From Paractinoplanes abujensis (GTDB taxonomy: Bacteria > Actinomycetota > Actinomycetes > Mycobacteriales > Micromonosporaceae), in assembly GCF_014204895.1 (NCBI RefSeq), contig NZ_JACHMF010000001.1:7564001-7628000 (forward strand): a stretch of 64,000 nt of DNA, written 5' to 3'. Positions 18,701 to 27,361 of this stretch are shown here, piece after piece. Position 1 is the first letter of the stretch. The number at the start of each line of letters is the position of its first letter. The notes below the pieces were generated by a model that was not told the origin of the DNA, made no database searches, and saw only the letters and a list, made by a program, of their open reading frames with translations. The position numbers and the translations under genes were made by a program.

Positions 18701-18731
18701 CCTGTGGATAACTCAGCTCGCTCTCCACAGG
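18701..18731. promoter_or_regulatory. Inverted repeat containing a perfect DnaA box
   Basis: CCTGTGGA (18701-18708) and TCCACAGG (18724-18731) are perfect inverted copies that flank the stop codon of the Ada-AlkA gene. TGTGGATAA at 18703-18711 is the complement of the DnaA box consensus TTATCCACA. A single box inside a gene junction may be chance, a DnaA-titration or regulatory site, or the repeat may simply form an RNA hairpin before ogt. Confidence 0.3.
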
Positions 18732-20131
18732 CGGATGAGCGCGTACGACCGCCACGGGCGCCACCTCTCGGCGTACGAGGAAAGGGTCTTGGGGTTGCCG
18801 GGCAGGCCCAGGGCCTCGGCGCCGCGGCGAACCGCCAGGTCAGTGGGGAGAAAGACGTCCGGGTCGCCGATCGCGCGCATCGCCACGTAACCCGCAGTCC
18901 ACGCGCCGATCCCGGGCAGCTCCATCAGCCGGGCGACGGTCTCGTCGCGATCGGAGCCCGGGTTCAGGTCGAGCTTGCCGTCGGCGACCGCCTCGGCCAG
19001 CGCGCGGATCGACTCGCGCCGCTTCACCGGCATCCCGAACGCGGAGTCGGGCAGGTCTGCGATCTCGGCCGCGCCCGGGAACCCGACCAGGCCGTCCGGC
19101 GTCCGGAACGAGCGGATCAGACGGCCCAGCGTGGTGCGCGCGCCGGACACACTGACCTGCTGCCCGACGATCGCCCGGACCGCCGTCTCGAAACCGTCGA
19201 CCGAGCGGGGCACCCGTACGCCGGGCTCCTTCGCCACCATCTCGGCGAACGCGGGATCGGCACCCAGAGTGGCGTCGACGGCCTCCGGATCGGCGTCCAG
19301 ATCGAAAAGCCGGCGGCAGCGGGCCACGGCCGGCGCCAGATCGCGCACGTCGCTCAGCCGCAGCGTGGCCGAGACCCAGCGCTCGGCCGGGGTGAGCGTG
19401 ACGGTCGCGCTTCCGTGCGGCAAGGACAGACCCCGCCCGTACGAGTTCCCGTCGCGCCGCTCGATGCCGGGCAGCGCGCGCATCTCGAGGAAGTCGAGCA
19501 GCGACGGGATGTGCAGCGGCGAACGGTACGCCAGGCGCAGGTTGATCGTGCCCGCCTCGGCCCGCGCGATCGGGCGCTTCTCGCGCAGCTTCCCCGGCGC
19601 CTGCGCGTAGACCTCCAGGATCGTGTCGTTGAACTGCCGCACGCTGCCGAAACCGGCCGCGAACGCGATCTCGGACAGGCCCAGGTCGGTCGTCTCGATC
19701 AGGATGCGCGCCGTCTGCGCGCGCTGCGCCCGGGCCAGCGCCAGCGGACCGGCGCCCAGTTCCGCGGTGAGCAGGCGGTTGAGGTGGCGCTCGGTGTAGC
19801 CGAGCCGGCTGGCCAGGCCCGGCACGCCCTCGCGGTCGACCACGCCGTCGCCGATCAGCCGCATTGCGCGCCCGACGAGATCGGCCCGCACGTCCCACTC
19901 GGGCGAGCCGGGCGCGGCGTCCGGGCGGCAGCGCTTGCAGGCGCGGAAACCGGCGCGCTGGGCGGCGGCCGCGCTCGGGTAGAAGCGGACGTTCTCCCGC
20001 TTCGGGGTCAACGCCGGGCAGGACGGGCGGCAGTAGATGCCGGTGCTGGTCACCGCGGTGCAGAACCAGCCGTCGAACCGCTGGTCCCGGCTGTCCACGG
20101 CGCGGTAGCACCGCTCGAAGTCCAGTTCCAT
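18713..20131 (-). CDS. Ada-AlkA fusion: regulator and 3-methyladenine DNA glycosylase
   Basis: 472 residues in three parts. Residues 1-75 form the Ada methylphosphotriester domain with zinc cysteines C34, C38, C65 and C68 (C34 corresponds to the methyl acceptor). Residues about 80-180 are an AraC-type DNA-binding domain. Residues about 190-472 form an AlkA glycosylase with the HhH motif LPGIGAWTAGY and catalytic Asp431 in PTDLAVRR. When methylated, the first part should activate transcription; the last part excises alkylated purines. This combination is known in actinobacteria. It is followed by ogt, which gives direct reversal of O6-methylguanine. Confidence 0.92.
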   Translation of the reverse strand: MELDFERCYRAVDSRDQRFDGWFCTAVTSTGIYCRPSCPALTPKRENVRFYPSAAAAQRAGFRACKRCRPDAAPGSPEWDVRADLVGRAMRLIGDGVVDREGVPGLASRLGYTERHLNRLLTAELGAGPLALARAQRAQTARILIETTDLGLSEIAFAAGFGSVRQFNDTILEVYAQAPGKLREKRPIARAEAGTINLRLAYRSPLHIPSLLDFLEMRALPGIERRDGNSYGRGLSLPHGSATVTLTPAERWVSATLRLSDVRDLAPAVARCRRLFDLDADPEAVDATLGADPAFAEMVAKEPGVRVPRSVDGFETAVRAIVGQQVSVSGARTTLGRLIRSFRTPDGLVGFPGAAEIADLPDSAFGMPVKRRESIRALAEAVADGKLDLNPGSDRDETVARLMELPGIGAWTAGYVAMRAIGDPDVFLPTDLAVRRGAEALGLPGNPKTLSSYAERWRPWRSYALIRLWRAS

Positions 20132-20194
20132 GTTTGGGATTCTGCGCGGCCGGCCCCTTAGACGTCTGGCGGGATTCGGACATCAGCCTCGTCT

Positions 20195-20238
20195 GTCAAC
20201 TTTGGTTGACGAGCGGCATCGTGTCAACTACGGTTGAC
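20195..20238 (+). promoter_or_regulatory. Double palindromic operator overlapping a leaderless promoter
   Basis: GTCAACTTTGGTTGAC (20195-20210) and GTCAACTACGGTTGAC (20223-20238) are perfect inverted repeats with 4 bp centres, spaced 28 bp centre to centre. TTGACG (20206-20211), a 17 bp spacer and TACGGT (20229-20234) form a promoter with its -35 in the first palindrome and its -10 in the second. TACGGT ends 6 nt before ATG 20241. A repressor binding both sites would block the promoter completely. No regulator gene is adjacent. Confidence 0.75.
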
Positions 20239-20240
20239 GC

Positions 20241-21059
20241 ATGGAGACCCTTGGTGCAACCGACATTCGGTACCGGACCTTCGGGGACGGCGGGGAAAAG
20301 ATCGTGCTGCTGCACGGCGGGATGCAGACGTCCCGCAACTTCACCCGGCTCGCGTTGTCGCTGGCCACAACCTTCACCGTGTACGTGCCGGACCGCCGCG
20401 GCCGCGGTCTGAGCGGTCCGGTCGCCGACGACTACGGGCTGGCCCGCGAGATCGACGATCTGGGGGCGGTGCTCGACCAGACGGGGGCGGGCAACGTCTT
20501 CGGGCTCAGCTCGGGCGCCGTGATCGCGCTGCAGGCCGCGCTCGCACTGCCGCAGATCCGGCGGCTGGCCGTCTACGAGCCGCCCCTCTGGCACGACACG
20601 ACCAACCCGGTCAGGTGGCGGCCCCGCTTCGAGAAAGAGCTCGCCGCCGGGCGTACGGCGGCCGCCTTCGTCACAACCGTGAAAGGCACGGGTGGTCTGC
20701 GCTTCGTGCCCCGCGCCGCGATCACCCCGCTCGTGCGGCTCGGCATGCGGCTCGACGCGCGCGGCCAGCGGCCGGTCGACTACACGCCGTTCGGGCGTCT
20801 CGTACCGACCATGCGTCAGGACGCCACGGTCGTCGAACAGTCGGACGGGCCGCTGACCCGGTACGCCGCGGTGCAGGCCGAAACGCTCCTGCTCGGCGGT
20901 GAGCGCTCCCCGGCGTACCTGAAAAGGGTCTTGAACGGCCTGGAACCCGTCCTGCCGCACGTGCGGCGGGTGACGCTGAGCGGCGTGGGGCATCTCGCGG
21001 CCGACAACCGGGGCCGGCCGGAACTGGTCGCGGCGGAACTGCGGAAGTTCTTCCGGTGA
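20241..21059 (+). CDS. Alpha/beta hydrolase
   Basis: A 272-residue alpha/beta-hydrolase. The oxyanion HGG motif (VLLHGGMQTSRNF) is near residues 24-36, the nucleophile elbow is GLSSGAV near residue 90, and the catalytic His is probably in the C-terminal SGVGHLAADN. Members hydrolyse esters, lactones or related bonds. The mRNA is probably leaderless, and the promoter sits between two identical operators, so the gene appears tightly repressed until an inducer appears. The substrate is unknown. Confidence 0.85.
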   Translation: METLGATDIRYRTFGDGGEKIVLLHGGMQTSRNFTRLALSLATTFTVYVPDRRGRGLSGPVADDYGLAREIDDLGAVLDQTGAGNVFGLSSGAVIALQAALALPQIRRLAVYEPPLWHDTTNPVRWRPRFEKELAAGRTAAAFVTTVKGTGGLRFVPRAAITPLVRLGMRLDARGQRPVDYTPFGRLVPTMRQDATVVEQSDGPLTRYAAVQAETLLLGGERSPAYLKRVLNGLEPVLPHVRRVTLSGVGHLAADNRGRPELVAAELRKFFR

Positions 21060-21081
21060 GGCTTGCGTAGACTGACGTTCC

Positions 21082-22167
<1,086 letters not shown>

Positions 22168-22186
22168 CGCGGTCGGCGTCCCCGGC

Positions 22187-22766
22187 TCAGCTCTTGCGGC
22201 CGGGGACCAACCTGTCGAGATCGAGTTGAATGGCGAAGGGCAGAGAGCTTCGTAGCTCGTGGCGGTAGATGCCGGTCGGTGCGTATGACCGGGTCGGCTC
22301 GTCGAGTTCGTAGGCGTGAACCGCAGGAGTCGCGTCTTCTTCGTCGATGCGCCAGTAATGCTTGATGCCAGCTTCTGCGTACTTCCGCAACTTGACCGTC
22401 CGATCGCGGTGAGCGGATTCCGGCGACACGACCTCGATGACCAGAAGCACCTGGTCAGGTGTGTAGAACGTTCGATTCGGATCGTAGGGCGCCGTGATGA
22501 CGAGGACGTCCGGCTCCGGGCGATTCCGCTCGTCGAGCCGGATCGTCATCTCTCTCCACCTCGATGCCGTCCGGCGCTTGTTCCGCCAGGAGAAAAGCCA
22601 ACGCTGTGACGATCCTGGCGTGCCAGGAGCGTTGGGGCGACATCATGAAGACAAGAGCTCCATCGATGAGTTCGGTGTGGCGGGGAGCTTCGGGCAGGTG
22701 GTCGAGGTCATCGGCGAACCAACCCTCGAGCCGGGGCGGCCGCATCCACTCGGGCACCGCAGTCAT
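22187..22766 (-). pseudogene. Uma2 family gene split by a 2 nt deletion in a GA tract
   Basis: The first frame (ATG 22766) gives a Uma2 N-terminus up to GIEVER, then runs off into unrelated sequence. The second frame continues the family sequence from MTIRLDERNRPEPDVLVI to the stop at 22187. The frames meet at (GA)4 (22556-22549 on the minus strand); one more GA pair would restore EREMTIRL. The PD-(D/E)XK core residues (PDVLVI, LLVIEVVSPES, KLRKYAEAG) are otherwise intact. It may be a recent pseudogene, a slippage-controlled gene, a sequencing error, or two polypeptides, because GGAGAG stands right before the second ATG. The start has TACGGT at 6 nt. Confidence 0.75.
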
Positions 22767-22818
22767 GGCGTCACCGTAGCACTCTGTGATGACGATCTCG
22801 CCGTCATCGTCTCCGCCC

Positions 22819-23907
22819 TCAGAGGGTCACTACCGAGCGGGCGCCCTCGCCGCGGGACATGCGGTCGAAAGCCTCGGGGATCTCGGGCAGGGTGATGCGG
22901 TCGGTGATCAGGTGGTCCAGGGGGAGGCGGCCCGTCAGCACGTCGTCGGCCAGGCGGGGGATCTCGAGGTCGAAGTCGGCGGAGCCGTAGACCGAGGAGC
23001 GCAGGGTGCGGGCCGACGAGAAGATGTCCAGGGCGGACAGTGACACCTGGTCGTCGTTGGAGCCCATGCCGACCACTGTCACTTTGCCGCCGCGGCGGGT
23101 GGCGCGCCAGGCGGCTCGGATCGTGGCGGCGCGGCCCACGCACTCGAAGGCGTGGTCGGCGCCGCGGCCCGACGTACGGCCTCGGATGTCTTTGGACAGG
23201 GTGTCGGAGGAGACCACGAAGTCGGTGGCGCCCGCGGCTTCGGCCAAGCTCTTCTTGGCCTCGGTGACGTCGACCGCGATGACCTGGCCGGCGCCGGCGG
23301 CTCGGGCGGCGGCGACGACGGAAAGGCCCACGCCGCCCAGGCCGATGACGACCACCGACTCGCCGGGGCGCACCTGGGCCGTGTTGCGCACGGCGCCCGC
23401 GCCGGTCAGCACGCCGCAGCTGAGCAGGGCGGCCAGTTCCAGCGGGAGGGCCGGCGGGACCTTGATCACGGCGTTTTCGGGGGCTACGACCTGCTCGGCG
23501 AACGCGCCCAGGCCGAGAGCCACGTGCACCGGCACGCCGTCCAGGGTCACGCCGTTCTCCAGTGACGCCACACCCGACGACGTGGAGCACAGCCACGGCT
23601 CGCCCTGCTCGCAGAACCAGCACGTGCGGCAGGCGGGCTGCCAGTTGAGCACCACGTGATCGCCGACCGCGGCCCGCGTGACGTGCGCGCCCACCTCGAC
23701 GACCTCGCCCGCCGCCTCGTGCCCGAGCACCAGCGGGAACGACGGGCGGATGGTGCCGTTGACCATGGACAGGTCGGAGTGGCACACCCCGGCCGCCCGC
23801 ACCCGTACGCGGACCTGGCCCGGGCCGACCTCGGGCAGCCGCAACTCGGCCACGCCGGGTCGCGCGCCCGCTTCGGTGAGCACCAGGCCGTTGAAGTACG
23901 CCGTCAT
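22819..23907 (-). CDS. Zinc-dependent alcohol dehydrogenase (MDR family)
   Basis: A 362-residue medium-chain dehydrogenase. Catalytic zinc ligands lie in GVCHSD (C near residue 41) and GHEAAGE. The structural zinc site CRTCWFCEQGEPWLC has all four cysteines. The cofactor motif is GLGGVGLSVV. It oxidises an alcohol to an aldehyde with NAD or a bound nicotinoprotein cofactor. Its ATG overlaps the stop of the aldehyde dehydrogenase gene by 4 bp, so alcohol and aldehyde oxidation are coupled in a TetR-ALDH-ADH operon. Confidence 0.92.
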   Translation of the reverse strand: MTAYFNGLVLTEAGARPGVAELRLPEVGPGQVRVRVRAAGVCHSDLSMVNGTIRPSFPLVLGHEAAGEVVEVGAHVTRAAVGDHVVLNWQPACRTCWFCEQGEPWLCSTSSGVASLENGVTLDGVPVHVALGLGAFAEQVVAPENAVIKVPPALPLELAALLSCGVLTGAGAVRNTAQVRPGESVVVIGLGGVGLSVVAAARAAGAGQVIAVDVTEAKKSLAEAAGATDFVVSSDTLSKDIRGRTSGRGADHAFECVGRAATIRAAWRATRRGGKVTVVGMGSNDDQVSLSALDIFSSARTLRSSVYGSADFDLEIPRLADDVLTGRLPLDHLITDRITLPEIPEAFDRMSRGEGARSVVTL

Positions 23908-25295
23908 CTCTGGATCGCCTTCACCTGCTGGAACTCGGCGAGGCCGTGCTCGCCCAGTTCACGTCCGACACCTGACTGCTTGTAGCCACCGAACGGCGCC
24001 CGCGGGTTGAACGCGCCGCCGTTGATGTCGACCTGACCCGTACGCATGCGGCGGGCCACCGACAACGCGCGTTCCTCGGAGCCCCACACGCCGCCGGCCA
24101 GACCGTACTTGGAGTTGTTGGCGATCGCCACGGCCTCGTCGTCGGACGCGAACGGGATGATCGACAGCACCGGGCCGAAGATCTCCTCCTGGGCCAGCTC
24201 GCTGCCGGGGTCGACGTCGGCGAAGACGGTCGGCGCGACGAAATATCCCTTCTCCGGAACGGGGGAGTCGCCTGCCACCTGCCGCGCCGAGGCCCGGGAG
24301 ATGAATCCCAGCACCCGATCGCGTTGAGCGGCCGAGGCCAGCGGCCCCAGCCGGGTCGACTCGTCGAAAGGATCACCGACGGTGTAGCCCCCGGCGGTCT
24401 TGGCGGCCAGCGCGACGGCCTCGTCGTAGTGGCTCTGGTGCACGAGCATCCTGGTCCACGCCGTGCAGGTCTGGCCGGAGTTGAGGTACGCGTTGCCCAC
24501 TCCCACTTTCACCGCCCGTACGAGGTCGGCGTCTTCCAGGATGACGTTGGCCGACTTGCCCCCGAGCTCGAGCGCGACCTTGGCGATGCGGTCGGCGGCG
24601 GCGTGGGTGATGGCCCGCCCTGTCGCCGTGGAACCGGTGAACGAGACCATGTCGACGTCGGGGTGCCCGGCGATGGCGGCGCCGACGACCGGACCCGTGC
24701 CCGTCACCACGTTGAGCACGCCGGGCGGCAACTCGGCCTCCGCGGCCGCGTCGACCAGCAGGAACGCCACGAGCGGGGTCAGCTCGCTCGGCTTGAGCAC
24801 CACCGTGCAGCCGGCGGCCAGGGCGGCGGCCACCTTGGCCACGACCTGGTGCAGCGGATAGTTCCAGGGGGTGATCGCGCCGACCACCCCGATCGGCTCG
24901 CGCTCGATCAGCGAGTTGCCGACGGTTTCCGGCCCGGGGAGAGACAGATCCGCGTACGAGCGGAGGACCGTGAGCGGCAGGCCGGCCTGCACCGCTTTGG
25001 CGATCTTGAGGGGCGTGCCGAGTTCGAGTCCCACCGTACGAGCGATGTCGCCCGCGCGGGCCGAGAGCGCGGTGTGCAGCCGGTCCAGGTGAACGAACCG
25101 GTCGGGTGAGACGGACCAGCTCGCGAAGGCCGCCCGGGCCGCCGCGACCGCGCGATCGACGTCGGCGGCCGTGCCCGCGGGCACGTGGGCCAGCACTTCC
25201 TCGGTAGCCGGGTTCTCCACCGCGATCGTCTCGGCGGAGTCGGGCGCGACCCACTCCCCGCCGATGTAGAGGTGCTTGCGGTCGAGCGATGTCAT
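23904..25295 (-). CDS. NAD-dependent aldehyde dehydrogenase
   Basis: 463 residues with the ALDH signature: ITPWNYPLHQ, the general base Glu in ALELGGKSANVI, and the catalytic Cys in NSGQTCTAWTRM. It turns aldehydes into carboxylic acids. The start overlaps the TetR stop by 1 bp and the end overlaps the ADH start by 4 bp. Together with the divergent CoA ligase and acyl-CoA dehydrogenase it suggests stepwise catabolism of an alcohol through the free acid. Confidence 0.93.
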   Translation of the reverse strand: MTSLDRKHLYIGGEWVAPDSAETIAVENPATEEVLAHVPAGTAADVDRAVAAARAAFASWSVSPDRFVHLDRLHTALSARAGDIARTVGLELGTPLKIAKAVQAGLPLTVLRSYADLSLPGPETVGNSLIEREPIGVVGAITPWNYPLHQVVAKVAAALAAGCTVVLKPSELTPLVAFLLVDAAAEAELPPGVLNVVTGTGPVVGAAIAGHPDVDMVSFTGSTATGRAITHAAADRIAKVALELGGKSANVILEDADLVRAVKVGVGNAYLNSGQTCTAWTRMLVHQSHYDEAVALAAKTAGGYTVGDPFDESTRLGPLASAAQRDRVLGFISRASARQVAGDSPVPEKGYFVAPTVFADVDPGSELAQEEIFGPVLSIIPFASDDEAVAIANNSKYGLAGGVWGSEERALSVARRMRTGQVDINGGAFNPRAPFGGYKQSGVGRELGEHGLAEFQQVKAIQR

Positions 25296-25921
25296 CAGCG
25301 GGTCCCCATCTCGTATCGGGCCGTCAGGCCGGTGATCAGCAGGTCCAGTCCGAGTTCGAAGGCGCCCTCGTCCACGGCTTCATGATGCTCCGCCAGGCGG
25401 GGGGCGTGGCCGAGGTGTGGATAACGGTCGTACAGCTGGGGGTCGACGTCGAAGCCGAGCGCGAACGATCCCAGCGCCGAACCGGTGACCAGGTAGCGCA
25501 TGAGCGCGCCGATGTGCGTGGCCCGCGCGTACGACCAGCCGGCGTCGACCAGGGCGCCGTACACGGCCTCGGCCATGGCCAGACCGCCCGGACGCCGCCC
25601 CGGACCCTGGGCCAGCACGGGCACGATGTTGGGGTGGGCGGAGAGCACCGCGTGGTAGGAGCGGGCCCAGCGCCGCAAAGCCTCGTCCCACGGGAACGTC
25701 CCGAACGCCGACACGTCGACCTGTTCGATCACGGCGTCGGCCACCGCGTCCACTATGTCGGACTTGGTGGCGAAGTGGTTGTAGAGGGAGGGGCCCTGCA
25801 CGCTCAGCTCGGTGGCGAGCCGGCGGGTCGAGAGCGCGTCCAGGCCCTCCGCGTCGACCAGGGCTGACGCCGCCTCGACGATCCGTTCCCGGGTCAGGAG
25901 GGCCTGCCGTGGCCGGGCCAT
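25295..25921 (-). CDS. TetR/AcrR family transcriptional regulator
   Basis: 208 residues. The N-terminal helix-turn-helix (about residues 10-55, with LSTRRLATELSVQGPSLYNHF) is clear and the C-terminal part is a TetR_C-like ligand domain. It is the first gene of the operon with ALDH and ADH, and is divergent from the acyl-CoA dehydrogenase gene. A palindrome AAACT-N9-AGTTT (25962-25980) between them is a candidate operator. GAGGGAG precedes the ATG. The ligand is probably an acyl-CoA or the pathway alcohol, which is inference from the neighbours. Confidence 0.9.
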   Translation of the reverse strand: MARPRQALLTRERIVEAASALVDAEGLDALSTRRLATELSVQGPSLYNHFATKSDIVDAVADAVIEQVDVSAFGTFPWDEALRRWARSYHAVLSAHPNIVPVLAQGPGRRPGGLAMAEAVYGALVDAGWSYARATHIGALMRYLVTGSALGSFALGFDVDPQLYDRYPHLGHAPRLAEHHEAVDEGAFELGLDLLITGLTARYEMGTR

Positions 25922-25950
25922 GCGATCTCCCTCATCTGAGAAATGTGCAC

Positions 25951-25986
25951 TGGACGCGCTAAAACTTACACCGCTAGTTTAACGGC
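25951..25986 (+). promoter_or_regulatory. Leaderless promoter and candidate TetR operator before the acyl-CoA dehydrogenase gene
   Basis: TGGACG (25951-25956), an 18 bp spacer and TAGTTT (25975-25980) are followed by 6 nt and ATG 25987, the leaderless pattern. The inverted repeat AAACT-N9-AGTTT (25962-25980) covers the spacer and the -10 box, where a repressor such as the divergent TetR would block transcription. Confidence 0.5.
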
Positions 25987-27159
25987 ATGGACTTCTCGCT
26001 CACCGACGAGGAACGCGCGATTCGCGACACCGCCCGCCAGTTCATCACCCGCGAGGTCATGCCGCTGGAGCAGGAGGCGCTGCTCCGCGAGCGCCGCCAC
26101 GAGCCCGGCCTCGACCGCAGCGAACTGCGCGAGCTACAGCTCAAGGCCAAGAAGTTCGGCTTCTGGGGTCTGTCCACACCGGAGGAATACGGCGGGATGA
26201 ACCTGCCGGCCGTCCTGCAGTCGCTGATCTGGACCGAGGTGGGCCGCACCTTCGTGCAGTTCAAATTCGGCGGCGAGGCCGACAACATCCTCTACTACGC
26301 CAATGAGCAGCAGAAACAGGAGTTCCTGGTCCCGACGATCGAGGGCGACCGGATCTCCTGCTTCGCGATCACCGAACCCGGGGCCGGCTCCGACGCGGCC
26401 AACATCAAACTCAGCGCCCGCCAGGACGGCGACGACTGGATCCTCAACGGCGAGAAGACGTTCATCACCAACGGCAACGACGCCGACTTCGTGATCGTCG
26501 TCGCGGTCACCGACCGGGAGAAGGGCGTCCGCGGTGGCGGCACCACGGCCTTCCTGGTCGACCGCGACATGGGCTGGCGCAGCGAGTTCATCCAGACCAT
26601 GGGCGAGGGCGGGCCGGCGTCGCTGATCTTCGACGACGTACGGGTGCCCGCGCGCAACATCCTGGGCGAGATCGGCCAAGGCTTCGAGCTGGGCATGAAG
26701 TGGATCGGCAAGGGGCGCTACCTGATCCCCTCCAACGCGCTGGGCATCGCCGAGCGGTCGCTGGGCATGGCGGTCGACTATGCCAACACGCGCGAGACCT
26801 TCGGCCGGAAGATCGGCGAGAACCAGGCCATCCAGTGGATGATCGCCGACTCCGAGGTCGAGCTGGAGGCGGCCCGCTGGCTCATCCTGCGCGCGGCCTG
26901 GACCGTTGACCAGGGCGAAGACCCGCGGCACGCGTCGTCGATGGCCAAGCTTTACGGCGCCCAGATGGTCAACAACGTGGTCGACCGGGTCATGCAGATC
27001 CACGGCGGGATGGGGTACACCCGCGAGCTTCCGATCGAACGGTGGTACCGCCAGGTGCGACTCATGCGTATCTATGAAGGTACAGATGAGATGCAGCGCC
27101 TGATCATTTCCCGCGACCTGCTCCGCGGGTACACCAAGATCGGAGGGCACTTGGCATGA
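25987..27159 (+). CDS. Acyl-CoA dehydrogenase
   Basis: 390 residues with the family fold: FAD-binding CFAITEPGAGSDAANI near residues 119-134, the WILNGEKTFITNG segment, and the C-terminal GGMGYTRELPIERWYRQ and IYEGTDEMQR with the usual catalytic Glu region. It introduces a 2,3-double bond into acyl-CoA, passing electrons to ETF. Its stop codon overlaps the first of three repeated mini-ORFs (ATGA), which link it to the CoA ligase gene. Confidence 0.93.
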   Translation: MDFSLTDEERAIRDTARQFITREVMPLEQEALLRERRHEPGLDRSELRELQLKAKKFGFWGLSTPEEYGGMNLPAVLQSLIWTEVGRTFVQFKFGGEADNILYYANEQQKQEFLVPTIEGDRISCFAITEPGAGSDAANIKLSARQDGDDWILNGEKTFITNGNDADFVIVVAVTDREKGVRGGGTTAFLVDRDMGWRSEFIQTMGEGGPASLIFDDVRVPARNILGEIGQGFELGMKWIGKGRYLIPSNALGIAERSLGMAVDYANTRETFGRKIGENQAIQWMIADSEVELEAARWLILRAAWTVDQGEDPRHASSMAKLYGAQMVNNVVDRVMQIHGGMGYTRELPIERWYRQVRLMRIYEGTDEMQRLIISRDLLRGYTKIGGHLA

Positions 27160-27357
27160 CTGACTGCACCGGAGTCAGCGAAGCGGCCGTAGGGCCAGGA
27201 AGGCATGCCGGGGAGGCTCAGCATGACTGACTGCACCGGAGTCAGCGAAGCGGCCGTAGGGCCAGGAAGGCATGCCGGGGAGGCTCAGCATGACTGACTG
27301 CACCGGAGTCAGCGAAGCGGCCGTAGGGCCAGGAAGGCATGCCGGGGGAGGCTCAGC
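27156..27357 (+). repeat. Three tandem 67/67/68 bp repeats between two operon genes
   Basis: Copies start at 27156, 27223 and 27290 and appear identical except for one extra G in the third. Each contains ATGACTGACTG at its start, the 8 bp palindrome GGCATGCC, and GGGGAGG placed 6 nt before the next ATG. The fourth ATG, at 27358, is the start of the CoA ligase gene. The array therefore multiplies the ribosome site plus ATGA junction. It has no resemblance to a CRISPR array because there are no spacers. Confidence 0.95.
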
Positions 27358-27361
27358 ATGA
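27156..27361 (+). other. Chain of three overlapping mini-ORFs
   Basis: The three repeats encode peptides of 24, 24 and 23 residues (27156-27230, 27223-27297, 27290-27361), each beginning MTDCTGVSEAAVGPGRHAG. The first ATG overlaps the dehydrogenase stop (ATGA), the next two overlap the preceding mini-ORF by 8 nt (ATGACTGA), and the last stop overlaps the ligase ATG (ATGA). Each start has a strong purine-rich ribosome site. A ribosome could pass from gene to gene by reinitiation. Whether the peptides themselves matter is unknown. Confidence 0.55.

Noticed and set aside
27156..27357. CRISPR-like array
   Set aside because: The repeats are directly adjacent with no spacers, contain ribosome sites and start codons, and no cas genes are present.
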